Shown here piece after piece: positions 17,118-27,372 of a stretch of DNA of 64,000 bases. Source of the DNA: Gemmatimonadota bacterium. Its GTDB lineage: Bacteria > Gemmatimonadota > Gemmatimonadetes > Gemmatimonadales > Gemmatimonadaceae. The notes below the pieces were generated by a model. The model was not told the origin of the DNA. It did not search any database and saw only the letters and a program-made list of their open reading frames with translations. Location: assembly GCA_027307165.1 (NCBI GenBank), contig DAHUXM010000016.1:1-64000 (forward strand). Direction: 5' to 3'. How positions within the stretch are numbered: the first letter of the stretch is position 1; every line of letters begins with the position of its first letter. The translations under genes were made by a program, and so were the position numbers.

Positions 17118-18754
17118 GTGAGCGCAGCGGACATGTCGACACGTTCTGCGCCGACAATCTTCCACCACGCGAGCTGTGGCCGCAGATGGACTACGGCTCG
17201 CTTCCCGATCTCGCGTATCCCGCGCGACTGAATTGCGCAGCCGATCTGCTGGACAGTGTCGTCAATTGCGGCCGCGGAGACGCAACGGTATTCCTGTATG
17301 AGGGCTCGCGCTGGACGTATCGCGACCTGCTGGATGCCGCCAACCAGATCGCGCACGTTCTGGTCGAAGATCTCGGCGTCGTCCCGGGGAATCGCGTTCT
17401 GCTCCGCGCTCCGAATACACCGATGCTGGCAGCCTGCTGGTTCGCGGTACTCAAGGCGGGAGGCGTGGTAGTCTCAACCATGCCGCTGCTCCGCCCCCGG
17501 GAGATTGCGTACACGGTTGACAGAGCACGCATCTCGCTTGCGCTCACCGACTCGAGGGTCGCGGAGGACTGCGAGCGTGCGATGCTTACCGACGTTTCTA
17601 CGGACGCCCCGAAAGGCGCGCGCGTCGTGCACTTCAACAGCGAGAGCCGCAACGGCCTCGAATCGCTGATGCACTCGAAACCGACGACGTTCGATAACTG
17701 CGATACCAGCGCTGAAGACGTCGCCCTCATCGCATTCACCTCGGGAACGACGGGCAGAGCCAAGGGAACGATGCACACGCATCGTGACGTGCTCGCGATC
17801 ACCGATTGTTTCGCACGGTATATTCTCAAACCGGATGCTTCCGATCTTTTCTGCGGCTCGCCACCGCTGGCATTCACGTACGCGCTGGGCGGACTGCTGC
17901 TCTTCCCGATGCGGTTCGGCGCATCCACGTTGATGCTGGAGCAGGCATCTCCGCCCAATCTCATCAGGGCGATTCAGAAGTACCGCCCCACAGTCTGCTT
18001 CACCGCTCCCACCGCGTACCGCGCGATGCTCGGAATGCTGAGCGACTTCGACGTGTCGAGCCTTCGCAAGTGCGTATCTGCAGGCGAAACGTTGCCGGCG
18101 CCAACGTTCGAGGCGTGGGAAGCTGCGACCGGAATCAGGATCATCGACGGCATCGGCGCGACGGAGATGCTGCACATCTTCATCAGTGCTTGCGGGGACG
18201 ACATCCGCGCTGGATCGACGGGGCGCGCGATACCGGGTTATGAGGCGCGCGTCGTCGACGAGTCCGGCACACCGCTGCCACCGGGCGAGATCGGCCTGCT
18301 CGAGGTTCGTGGCCCGACGGGCTGTCGATATCTGGACGACGTGGAGCGACAGCGGGCCTACGTGCGCGACGGCTGGAACCGTACCGGCGATTCCTACCGC
18401 ATGGACGAGGATGGCTATTTCTGGTATCAGGCGCGCAGCGACGACATGATCGTCTCGTCCGGTTACAACATTGCCGCGCCCGAGGTGGAGAATGCACTGC
18501 TGACGCACCCGGACGTGCACGAGTGCGCCGTCATCGGCCTGCCAGATTCAGAGCGCGGTAGCATCGTCAAGGCGTTCGTCGTGCTGCACCCGCACGCGCG
18601 CGACAATCCGCCTGCGATAAAGGCGCTTCAGGACTATGTGAAGGCCGAGATAGCGCCGTACAAATATCCACGCGCGATCGAGTTCGTCGATACGCTTCCC
18701 CGCACCGATACGGGGAAGCTTCAGCGTTTCCGATTGAGGGAAGCAACACCATGA
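17114..18754 (+). CDS. Aryl-CoA ligase (benzoate/2-aminobenzoate-CoA ligase family)
   Basis: Adenylate-forming enzyme of 546 residues that activates an aromatic acid with ATP and CoA. The phosphate-binding loop AFTSGTTGRAKGTMHTH is near residues 206-222, the hinge YRMDEDGYFWYQARSDDMI near 430-450, and the catalytic Lys in DTGKLQRF near the C terminus. Length matches benzoate-CoA ligases (about 520-550). With the bifunctional monooxygenase and RidA in the same operon, 2-aminobenzoate (anthranilate, from tryptophan/kynurenine) is the preferred substrate; salicylate or benzoate cannot be excluded. ATGA overlaps at both ends. Confidence 0.9.
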   Translation: MSERSGHVDTFCADNLPPRELWPQMDYGSLPDLAYPARLNCAADLLDSVVNCGRGDATVFLYEGSRWTYRDLLDAANQIAHVLVEDLGVVPGNRVLLRAPNTPMLAACWFAVLKAGGVVVSTMPLLRPREIAYTVDRARISLALTDSRVAEDCERAMLTDVSTDAPKGARVVHFNSESRNGLESLMHSKPTTFDNCDTSAEDVALIAFTSGTTGRAKGTMHTHRDVLAITDCFARYILKPDASDLFCGSPPLAFTYALGGLLLFPMRFGASTLMLEQASPPNLIRAIQKYRPTVCFTAPTAYRAMLGMLSDFDVSSLRKCVSAGETLPAPTFEAWEAATGIRIIDGIGATEMLHIFISACGDDIRAGSTGRAIPGYEARVVDESGTPLPPGEIGLLEVRGPTGCRYLDDVERQRAYVRDGWNRTGDSYRMDEDGYFWYQARSDDMIVSSGYNIAAPEVENALLTHPDVHECAVIGLPDSERGSIVKAFVVLHPHARDNPPAIKALQDYVKAEIAPYKYPRAIEFVDTLPRTDTGKLQRFRLREATP

Positions 18755-19155
18755 CCGATATCGATGTGATCCAGCCAGACGGCTGGCTCGCGCCGCGCGG
18801 ATATGCAAATGGGATCAGCGCCCGAGGACGGGTGATCTCGATTGCGGGCCAGATCGGCTGGAATCCGACGACCGGCGTGATCGAGAGCTCCGATTTCGCA
18901 CGGCAGACGGCGCAGGCACTTCGCAACATCGTCACCGTACTTGCGCGCGCCAATGCGCGACCCGAGCATCTCGTTCGCATGACATGGTTCGTCACAGATC
19001 GCCAGGCATATGTCGATGCACGCGTACGGATCGGTGACGCGTATCGCGAGATAATCGGGCGACACTATCCCGCGATGTCGGTGATAATCGTCTGCGGCCT
19101 TGTAGAAGCAGATGCGCTGGTCGAAATCGAGGCTACTGCGGTCGTGCCCGAATGA
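18751..19155 (+). CDS. RidA/YjgF/UK114-family enamine-imine deaminase
   Basis: A 134-residue RidA-type protein with the characteristic opening DGWLAPRGYANGISARG, IAGQIGWNP and the C-terminal VDALVEIEATAVVPE (trimer, active site at subunit interfaces). RidA members hydrolyse enamines or imines to ketones plus ammonia. In RidA the catalytic Arg lies near residue 105; here the corresponding region reads PAMSVIIVCGLVEAD, where the canonical RxxVxV arginine is replaced, so this may be a specialised member. Its place in an anthraniloyl-CoA operon suggests it removes the ring nitrogen after dearomatisation (inference). Confidence 0.85.
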   Translation: MTDIDVIQPDGWLAPRGYANGISARGRVISIAGQIGWNPTTGVIESSDFARQTAQALRNIVTVLARANARPEHLVRMTWFVTDRQAYVDARVRIGDAYREIIGRHYPAMSVIIVCGLVEADALVEIEATAVVPE

Positions 19156-20369
19156 GCACGACACGAAATGGGCGCGACGCTGTGATAGTGGACGCCGTGC
19201 GGACTCCCATCGGAAGACATCGTGGCGCGCTTGCGACCATTCGTCCGGACGATCTGGCTGCCAGAGTGATCCGCGCGCTGGTCGAGCGCACCGGACTGAA
19301 TCCGTCGTTCATCGACGATGTAATCTTCGGGTGCAGCAATCAGGCTGGTGAAGACAGTCGCAATGTCGGGCGTCTCGCAGCGCTGATCGCTGGCCTTCCG
19401 GTCGAGGTCCCCGGCCAGACGGTGAACCGACTGTGCGGCTCCGGCCTCCAGGCGATCGTCAGCGCCGCGCACGCCATCCGGTCGGACGAGGGTGACTGCT
19501 TCATCGCCGGCGGTGTGGAGAGCATGACGCGAGCGCCGTGGGTGACGCTTCGGCCGGATGAGCCGTTTGCCCGCTCCGTTCCAGAGACGGCTGATAGCAC
19601 TATCGGTTGGCGCTTCACCAACGCGGCACTTCCCCGCGAATGGACGATATCGATGGGCCAGACGGCCGAAGTCGTCGCGGAGCGATACCACATCTCGCGC
19701 GAAGACCAGGATGCATTCGCGCTGGAGAGTCAGAGGCGTACCGCGGATGCAATCGCACACGGACGGTTCGACGCCGAGCTGGTTCCCGTCACCGCACCGC
19801 GCCGAGGAGGCGAGCCGGTCGTCATCGACCGCGACGAACATCCGCGGCCCGACGTCAGCGCGGAGGCGTTGCGCAAACTCCGGCCCGCGTTCCGCGACGA
19901 CGGCGGCACGGTCACAGCCGGATCATCGAGCGGGATCAACGATGGTGCGGCAGCACTCCTGGTGATGAGTGAACACGCTGCTGCGGACGGACATTACACA
20001 CCGATCGCACGGGTGGTATCGAGCGCCGTCGCCGGAGTTTCACCGGACGTCATGGGCGTGGGCCCTGTCCCTGCCGTGCGGCTCGCGCTCAAACGCGCCG
20101 GGCTGACAATCGACGATATGGATCTCATCGAGCTGAACGAAGCATTTGCGTCGCAGGCGCTCGCGTGCATGCGGGAGCTGCGCATGCCTGCCGATCGCGT
20201 CAACGTGAACGGCGGCGCAATCGCACTCGGCCATCCACTCGGCGCAAGCGGCGCGCGCATCGTAACCACGCTCGTCCACGAAATGCGACGGCGCGACGTG
20301 CAGCATGGACTCGCAACGATGTGCATCGGGGTCGGTCAGGGGATTGCAATCATTCTGGAGCGCGCATGA
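19152..20369 (+). CDS. Thiolase (acetyl-CoA C-acyltransferase)
   Basis: A 405-residue degradative thiolase. The acylated cysteine is in NRLCGSGLQAI (about residue 95), the His in GGAIALGHPLGASGAR (about 360) and the second Cys in MCIGVGQGIA (about 390). PIGRHRGALA near the start is typical of the PaaJ/PcaF/FadA group, which cleaves 3-oxoacyl-CoA or 3-oxoadipyl-CoA to acetyl-CoA. It is the expected last step of the operon's beta-oxidation-like route. ATGA overlaps on both sides. Confidence 0.92.
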   Translation: MSTTRNGRDAVIVDAVRTPIGRHRGALATIRPDDLAARVIRALVERTGLNPSFIDDVIFGCSNQAGEDSRNVGRLAALIAGLPVEVPGQTVNRLCGSGLQAIVSAAHAIRSDEGDCFIAGGVESMTRAPWVTLRPDEPFARSVPETADSTIGWRFTNAALPREWTISMGQTAEVVAERYHISREDQDAFALESQRRTADAIAHGRFDAELVPVTAPRRGGEPVVIDRDEHPRPDVSAEALRKLRPAFRDDGGTVTAGSSSGINDGAAALLVMSEHAAADGHYTPIARVVSSAVAGVSPDVMGVGPVPAVRLALKRAGLTIDDMDLIELNEAFASQALACMRELRMPADRVNVNGGAIALGHPLGASGARIVTTLVHEMRRRDVQHGLATMCIGVGQGIAIILERA

Positions 20370-21223
20370 CGAATGTCGCGATAGTGGGCGCCGGCGCGAT
20401 GGGGCATGGAATCGGATATGTTACCGCCATAGCGGGTTATACGGTAACATTGACGGATGTGGACGAGGACGTTCTCGAGCGTGCTCGCGCCCATATCGGT
20501 CTGGCACTCGATTCCGGCGTGATGCGCGGCAAGGTTAGCGAGGAAACACGGCGCGAAGCAATGGGTCGCATTTCGCTCTCGACGAATCTCGAAGGTGCGA
20601 TCGACGGCGCGCAGGTCGTCATCGAATCCGCCCCGGAGAAGCTCGCGCTCAAACAGGATCTCTTCAGACGGATCTGTGTCACGGCACCCCGGGACGCGCT
20701 GCTCGCGACGAACACATCGTCGCTGTCCGTCTCGGAGATCGCTCGCGCGACGAACTGTCCTGAACGCGTGGTCGGGATGCATTTCTTCAACCCTGTCGCG
20801 GCGATGAAACTCGTGGAAGTCATCCGCGGTGCGGAAACGAGCGGCGAATCGACTGGCAAGGCGCACGCGTTCGCCGAATCGTTGGGCAAGAAGGCGATAG
20901 TGGTCCGCGACACGCCGGGTTTCGCCACCAGCCGCCTCGGCATCGTCCTCGGGCTCGAGGCAATGCGAATGCTGGAACAGGGCGTTGCCAGCGCAGCAGA
21001 CATCGATACCGCCATGGAGCTGGGCTACAACCACCCGGTGGGTCCACTCAGGCTCACCGACATCGTCGGTCTCGACGTCCGGCTCGCGGTTGCCGATCAT
21101 CTTCACGCGTCCCTCGGCGGGGATGCCTTCGCCGCGCCAGCAATTCTGCGCGAGATGGTGGCTGCGGGACACCTGGGAAAGAAGAGTGGCCGTGGCTTTT
21201 ATGACTGGTTGACACCGCAGTAA
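20366..21223 (+). CDS. 3-hydroxyacyl-CoA dehydrogenase
   Basis: A 285-residue single-function NAD enzyme of the PaaH/HbdA type. The Rossmann motif GAGAMGHGIGYVTAIAGYTVTLTD is at residues 8-31, NTSSLSVSEIA marks the catalytic-Ser region, HFFNPVAAMKLVEV carries the catalytic His, and DTPGFATSRLG plus the C-terminal NHPVGPLRLTDIVGLDV complete the family pattern. The start at 20366 overlaps the thiolase stop (ATGA); the longer frame from 20165 is an artefact inside the thiolase gene. Last gene of the operon. Confidence 0.92.
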   Translation: MTNVAIVGAGAMGHGIGYVTAIAGYTVTLTDVDEDVLERARAHIGLALDSGVMRGKVSEETRREAMGRISLSTNLEGAIDGAQVVIESAPEKLALKQDLFRRICVTAPRDALLATNTSSLSVSEIARATNCPERVVGMHFFNPVAAMKLVEVIRGAETSGESTGKAHAFAESLGKKAIVVRDTPGFATSRLGIVLGLEAMRMLEQGVASAADIDTAMELGYNHPVGPLRLTDIVGLDVRLAVADHLHASLGGDAFAAPAILREMVAAGHLGKKSGRGFYDWLTPQ

Positions 21224-21332
21224 TCGTGCACCGCGTGGCCCGACGATGCGGTAACTTAATGGCAGCAGGATCGTCCCTCAAACAGCGCGGGATCGTCTTT
21301 CACCTCCCGATTTACCGTCGCTACGTAATCAG

Positions 21333-23048
21333 ATGAAATTGCAGGACCAACCGACGGAACCTCAACATACGACGACGTTGACCGACGCTGATCACGCGCG
21401 TGAGCTCGCCGAACGCGAAGAGCGGCTGAAGCTGATCTACAACAGTACGCACGACTGCATGTTCCTCATGCGAGTCGAGGGCATCGGGCAGTTCCGCTGT
21501 GAGTCGGTCAATCGGGCCTACACCGCGGTGACCGGCTTGCGAGAGGACCAGGTCGTCGGGCACCGTCCGGAGGACATCCTGCCTCCCGCCGCCGCCGCGT
21601 TTGCGCTCGGACGTTACATGGCCGCGATAGACTCGCGCTCCCCGCTCGTCTACGCTGAAGACATCATGCTTCCCGCCGGCCGCGTCGTGTTCGAGACGAT
21701 ACTGACGCCGATCATCGATGCAAACGGAGATTGTACGCATCTCCTGGGCGCACTCCGCGACATAACTGCGCGGAAGATTGCGGAGGAGGCACTCCAGGAG
21801 AGCGAGGCACGCTATCGCCAGCTGTTCGAGAGCAATGGCTCGGTTCAGTTTCTGGTCGACGCGGAAAGCTCGCACATCCTCGATGCCAATCCGGCGGCTG
21901 AGCGATTCTACGGATGGACACGCGAACAGATGCGCGCGATGAACGCATCCGACATCGCCGACATGACGATTGACGAGTGGAAGACATACACTCGTGGCAT
22001 TTCGCATGGAGAGAACACGTCGGCGGTGCGCATCCACAAACTGGCGTCGGGTGAGAAGCGTACGGTGGAGATCTTCGCCGGCGAATTCATGCTGGGTGAC
22101 AGGCGCGTCTTTCACTCCATCGTGCATGATGTGAGCGACCGGGTGCGTGCAGAGGAAGCGTTGCGTGACTCCGAGGCGCGCTTTCGCAATGCCCTCGACA
22201 GCAGCCTCGACATCTTCACCGTGCTCGACACGGTTCGTGACGCCGACGGCGTGATCATCGACTTTCGTGTCGTCGAGGTGAATGCGCGCGCCGGCACGGT
22301 GCTCGGTGTCGACGCTTCGCGGATGATCGGGCGCAGCTTTGGCGAGTTGCTGCCGTACGCGGCCAATGGCGCACTGCTCAAGAGCCTCGTCGCCGTCGCG
22401 GAGACTGGTGAAGCAACCGAGACCGAGGTCCAGCCACGCGTTGGGCCACTCGCGGACAAGTGGCTCTCGTGCCAGATCGTTCCGCTCGGACGCGGCGTCG
22501 CGATCACCGCACGCGACGTCACCGACCGACGTCGCGCCGAAGATGAGCTGCGCGCACTGTCGCTCGTCGATTCCCTCACCGGCCTCTTCAACCGTCGCGG
22601 CTTCGAAGCGGTTGCGGCGCAGCAACTGAAGAACGCCGAGCACACTACCAAGGCTTCGTTCCTGTTCTACTTCGACATGAACGACTTCAAGGTGATCAAC
22701 GACACTTGGGGCCACGCCGCCGGCGATGACGCGCTGGTCAAGATGGCCGGAGTCCTGAGGCAGACGTTTCGTGAGACCGACGTCATCGCGCGAATGGGCG
22801 GCGATGAGTTCGTTGCCCTCGCGCTCAATTGCGGCGAGGTCTCCAACACGGTGCTGGAGCGGCTCCGGTCCGAGCTGGCGCAACAGAACGCGCGCAATGG
22901 ACTGGCGGGGCTTGGTTACACGCTCTCGTCCGGCGTCGGCATAGCTCGCTTCATGCCCGAAGCACCGCGGACGCTGGAAGGGCTCCTGGCCATTGCAGAC
23001 CGGGACCTTTACGAGGACAAGCGACTCGGCGGACGAGAAACGGCATAG
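21333..23048 (+). CDS. Three-PAS diguanylate cyclase
   Basis: A 571-residue cytoplasmic protein with no membrane segment. Three PAS domains occupy about 25-145, 150-270 and 275-395 (for example LKLIYNSTHDCMFLMRV; RQLFESNGSVQFLVDAES; FRNALDSSLDIFTVLDT). The GGDEF domain (about 405-565) keeps ARMGGDEFVAL and an RxxD inhibitory site (RETD) five residues before it, so it should make c-di-GMP with product inhibition. It stands 109 bases after the aryl-CoA operon and 78 bases before the two-component genes; no link is evident beyond proximity. Confidence 0.9.
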   Translation: MKLQDQPTEPQHTTTLTDADHARELAEREERLKLIYNSTHDCMFLMRVEGIGQFRCESVNRAYTAVTGLREDQVVGHRPEDILPPAAAAFALGRYMAAIDSRSPLVYAEDIMLPAGRVVFETILTPIIDANGDCTHLLGALRDITARKIAEEALQESEARYRQLFESNGSVQFLVDAESSHILDANPAAERFYGWTREQMRAMNASDIADMTIDEWKTYTRGISHGENTSAVRIHKLASGEKRTVEIFAGEFMLGDRRVFHSIVHDVSDRVRAEEALRDSEARFRNALDSSLDIFTVLDTVRDADGVIIDFRVVEVNARAGTVLGVDASRMIGRSFGELLPYAANGALLKSLVAVAETGEATETEVQPRVGPLADKWLSCQIVPLGRGVAITARDVTDRRRAEDELRALSLVDSLTGLFNRRGFEAVAAQQLKNAEHTTKASFLFYFDMNDFKVINDTWGHAAGDDALVKMAGVLRQTFRETDVIARMGGDEFVALALNCGEVSNTVLERLRSELAQQNARNGLAGLGYTLSSGVGIARFMPEAPRTLEGLLAIADRDLYEDKRLGGRETA

Positions 23049-23126
23049 ACCGCGGTTCCCCCGTTCCGGCACGGACTTTCCCCACAGTGCCGGGCTATCA
23101 GCACCCAATGTTTACATTGAAGCAGT

Positions 23127-24487
<1,361 letters not shown>

Positions 24488-24491
<4 letters not shown>

Positions 24492-26062
24492 AGGTCGCGA
24501 CAAAGCTTCGCGCTGCCTTCGCTCTGTACATCACGCTACTCGGCGTGCTGCTCATATATCATGTGAGCACGATCCGCCACGTTGTCGCTACAGGGCACGA
24601 GCTGTCGGAGCTGTCGGAGCGCGTGCGCGCGACATCGACTGAGCAGTACATGCGCATCGCCCAGCTGGGCGAGAACGCGGCGAAGTATTCGATCACGCGC
24701 GACCCTGGGTACCTGGACAAGTTCGATCAGCTCGCGACCGCATATGCGTCGGAGTTTCAGACGCTTGAAGAAATGCCGCTCAGCGATCGCGAGCGCAAGG
24801 AGATCGATGTGGTCGCGAATCAGTGGCACGCGCTCGGATCGCCGACGCGGCGACTCGCATCGTTCGCGCGGCTCGGATCGCTGAACGCCGTGCAGGATTC
24901 GCTCGGCGCACTGCAGGGTCAGCTCGACGCTCTGCAAGCTCTCACTCAGCGCGTTGGCGAGGCGTCGCAGTCGGAGATGGAGGCGCGCCTCGCGCAGTCG
25001 TCCAGCGCGGCGACTCTCGCCGAGCGCATATCATGGATCGCGGCGCTGGGCATTCTGTTCCTCAGTCTCGTCCTCTCGGCGCTGATCGCACGATCGATTT
25101 CGGAGCCGCTGCATCGGCTTACCGAAGGAACACGCAAGGTCGCGCAGGGACAGTTCGACTACAGACTCGATACCACGCGCGATGATGAATTCGCGCAGGT
25201 CGCGCGAGCGTTCAACTCGATGACCGAGCGACTCGCCGTACTCGACCGAATGAAGCGCGATTTCGTCACCGGCGTGTCACACGATCTCAAGACACCGCTT
25301 ACTTCGATGCAGGAAACCATCAGCATACTGCTGGACGAAGTGCCGGGCCCTCTGACCGACAAGCAGCGCACGCTGCTCGTGCTCAATCAGCAGAGTGGCG
25401 CGCGCTTGTCCGGAATGCTGGCAAAGCTGCTGAATCTGTCGCGGCTGGAAGGTGGACTCCCACCGGAGATGCAGGTGACGGATGGCGCACAGCTGTTGCG
25501 GCGCGCAGTCGCACAGGCCGAGAGCGCGGCGGAGGAGCATGGGATCCACATCGACGTCATGGAGCCGGACCGCAAGGTGCTCGTGGAGTGCGACCAGGAT
25601 CGAATTCTTCAGGTGCTCGACAACCTGTTGGAGAACGCAATCAAGTTCTCGCCCGATGGCGGCGAGGTGCGCGCCGAGATGCGGGTGCTCGCGGCGCGAC
25701 CGGATCAGATTCCACCTGCGCGTTGGGCCGCCGTTCGCTCACAGCGGCAGGAATCGAGCGTCATGTGGATAACCGTCACCGATCACGGGCCCGGTATCCC
25801 CGATTCGGAGAAGGAACGCATCTTCGAGCGGTTCTACCAGACGCCTTCCGGACGCGCGGTCCGGCATAGAGGCGTGGGACTCGGACTCACCATCTGCCGT
25901 GAAATCGTGAAAGTACACTCGGGTGTCATCTGGGTTGCCGACAACCCCGCCGGCAACGGGACGGTGTTCAATGTCCTTCTACCGGGCGCATTTCGTGCGT
26001 CACCAGAAGCCACCATCGCAGCTTCTGCTTCCGTTCCCTCAGGCAGTCCATCGGTAGTCTAG
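24488..26062 (+). CDS. HAMP-domain sensor histidine kinase (GlrK/QseE type)
   Basis: A 524-residue inner-membrane kinase. Two hydrophobic helices (about 10-30 and 180-202) flank a helical periplasmic sensor with a coiled-coil look. HAMP follows (about 202-255), then HisKA with the phosphorylated His in VSHDLKTPLTS (about 264) and LLDEVPGPLTDKQ, then HATPase with NAIKFSPDGGEV, DHGPGIPDSEKE and GVGLGLTIC. The DEVPGPLT-type stretch after the H-box recalls GlrK/QseE kinases. Partner is the preceding sigma-54 regulator. Stop TAG overlaps a GTG starting the lipoprotein gene. Confidence 0.92.
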
Positions 26063-26703
26063 TGATCCACAGCCGTCGAGTCGTTCGTTCCGTCGTCGCC
26101 TCAGCCTGCGCCACGACGATCATCGCCATAGCCTGCGCGACTGCGCGGACGTCGCAGTTCGACAGCGCAATCGACGCGCGCAACTGGTCCGACGCTGCGA
26201 CTGCACTCGCGGCCGACACGTCGCTCCTGCACAACGAGTCGACTCTGTTCCAGGCGGCGATGCTGTACAGCTTTCCAGACCGGCCGACGTACGATCCGGC
26301 GCGCGCGCGCGAACTGTTCGAGCGGCTGCTGCGGGAATACCCCAACACATCTCGGCGAGAGGCGGCGACGGATCAGTTGTCGCTGCTCTACGAGCTGCAG
26401 AAGGCGAGCAGCGACGCCGTTGCGAAACAGCAAGGCCTGCGTGCGCAGATCGCCCAGTTGACCTCGGACACGCTGAAGCTACGCCGGAGCATCGACTCGA
26501 TCTCGGTTCGACTGCAGGCTGAGCAGGACCAGAGTGCGTTGCTCAGAAAGGTCGCGACGCGTATGGAGAGCGATCTTCAGGACCGGGAAAACCAGCTCAA
26601 GGTTCTGCATGACGAGCTGAATCATCTCAAGGCGATCGATCTGCGGTCGACCATCCGGACGCCGGCCGGCGACACGGCGCTGAAAAAACCGCGCAAGCCA
26701 TAG
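26062..26703 (+). CDS. Probable outer-membrane lipoprotein of the two-component module (QseG-like position)
   Basis: A 213-residue exported protein with N-terminal RRVVR, a hydrophobic stretch and Cys25 in a weak lipobox (AIAC). The next segment resembles one TPR-like unit (SAIDARNWSDAATALA ... ARELFERLLREYPNTS), and residues about 120-195 are a long coiled coil. In enterobacteria the QseE kinase and QseF regulator are also accompanied by a lipoprotein (QseG) that signals to the kinase; gene order differs but composition is the same. The analogy is inference. GTG start overlaps the kinase stop. Confidence 0.65.
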   Translation: MIHSRRVVRSVVASACATTIIAIACATARTSQFDSAIDARNWSDAATALAADTSLLHNESTLFQAAMLYSFPDRPTYDPARARELFERLLREYPNTSRREAATDQLSLLYELQKASSDAVAKQQGLRAQIAQLTSDTLKLRRSIDSISVRLQAEQDQSALLRKVATRMESDLQDRENQLKVLHDELNHLKAIDLRSTIRTPAGDTALKKPRKP

Positions 26704-26736
26704 ACGGGCGTTGCGCGGCTGGAATGGCGACGTACT

Positions 26737-26772
26737 GCGGGCGCGACATCACCGTCGTGACACCGCGCCCGC
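26737..26772 (+). terminator. Strong hairpin after the two-component operon
   Basis: Arms GCGGGCGCG (26737-26745) and CGCGCCCGC (26764-26772) are perfectly complementary, with a smaller internal stem TCAC/GTGA in the loop. No T-tract follows, so it may be a weak terminator or an RNA-stabilising hairpin between converging genes. Confidence 0.45.
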
Positions 26773-26798
26773 ACTCACCGCTCTGAACTGCTGAAAAA

Positions 26799-27062
26799 TT
26801 AGAGCGGCTTGACTGCTGGAGCCGGCTTGGTCGTGTCCGGCTTTGGCTTGGTCGTATCCGGCTTGGTCGGCATCGGCGGCATCGTCGTGTCGGGCTTCGG
26901 ACGGGCCGTGTCCGGCTTGGTCGGGATCGTGTCAGCTACGGTCGCAGCGATCGGGGTCTGCTGCGCGATCACTGGAGTTGCGTACAGCGCAACGGCGGTT
27001 CCCGCCGTCGCGACGCTCAGGCCGAGCGCGATCGCACGCAAGGTGTTGGAATTCTTCTTCAT
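26799..27062 (-). CDS. Small secreted protein with KPDT repeats
   Basis: An 87-residue protein. Residues 1-33 are a clear signal peptide (MKKNSNTLR basic start, hydrophobic core, VIAQQ cleavage region). The mature part is almost only Pro, Lys, Asp and Thr with repeats of KPDT (TKPDTARPKPDTTMPP, TKPDTTKPKPDTTKP). Such low-complexity exported peptides may span the cell wall or bind surfaces; no function can be assigned. AGGAG 8 bases before the ATG supports the start. Confidence 0.7.
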   Translation of the reverse strand: MKKNSNTLRAIALGLSVATAGTAVALYATPVIAQQTPIAATVADTIPTKPDTARPKPDTTMPPMPTKPDTTKPKPDTTKPAPAVKPL

Positions 27063-27372
27063 CTAGATACTCCTGTTGGTGAGTTCCCGACAACCACCAT
27101 CAGTGGTGCTTGCCTGACAGAGCCGCACAAGGCGGCCGGCTTCAGGCATCAGTAAAGGCAATGGATGTGCCTCGCTTGCCGAGTCCATAAACCATTGCTA
27201 CACAAGGACTTAGGCGGAGTTGGCCTGCATCGGGACTTGTTGCAAACCCGGGATCGGGGAAATCTTCCCCGGGTCCTGGGCCGATCAGATCCGGCCTGTT
27301 TGACCTGAAATCGGCGCTGAAATCCGAAAAATTCTGTGTATATTCGCGGACCCGCGTCCCGGAGGACTTTGC
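27063..27372. other. Divergent intergenic region, 310 bases
   Basis: Lies between the KPDT-repeat gene and the PaiB-like gene. It contains a small palindrome GGGGAA-ATC-TTCCCC at 27256-27270 and, near the right end, TATATT at 27339-27344 that could be a -10 for the PaiB-like gene, without a matching -35. No coding frame is convincing. Confidence 0.4.

Noticed and set aside
21321-23108. 595-codon open frame on the minus strand
   Set aside because: It is fully antisense to the three-PAS GGDEF gene, has no domain character and is Arg/His-rich, as expected for a frame opened by high GC.
27300-27344. Promoter TTGACC/TATATT for the PaiB-like gene
   Set aside because: The two hexamers are 33 bases apart, too far for a normal promoter.
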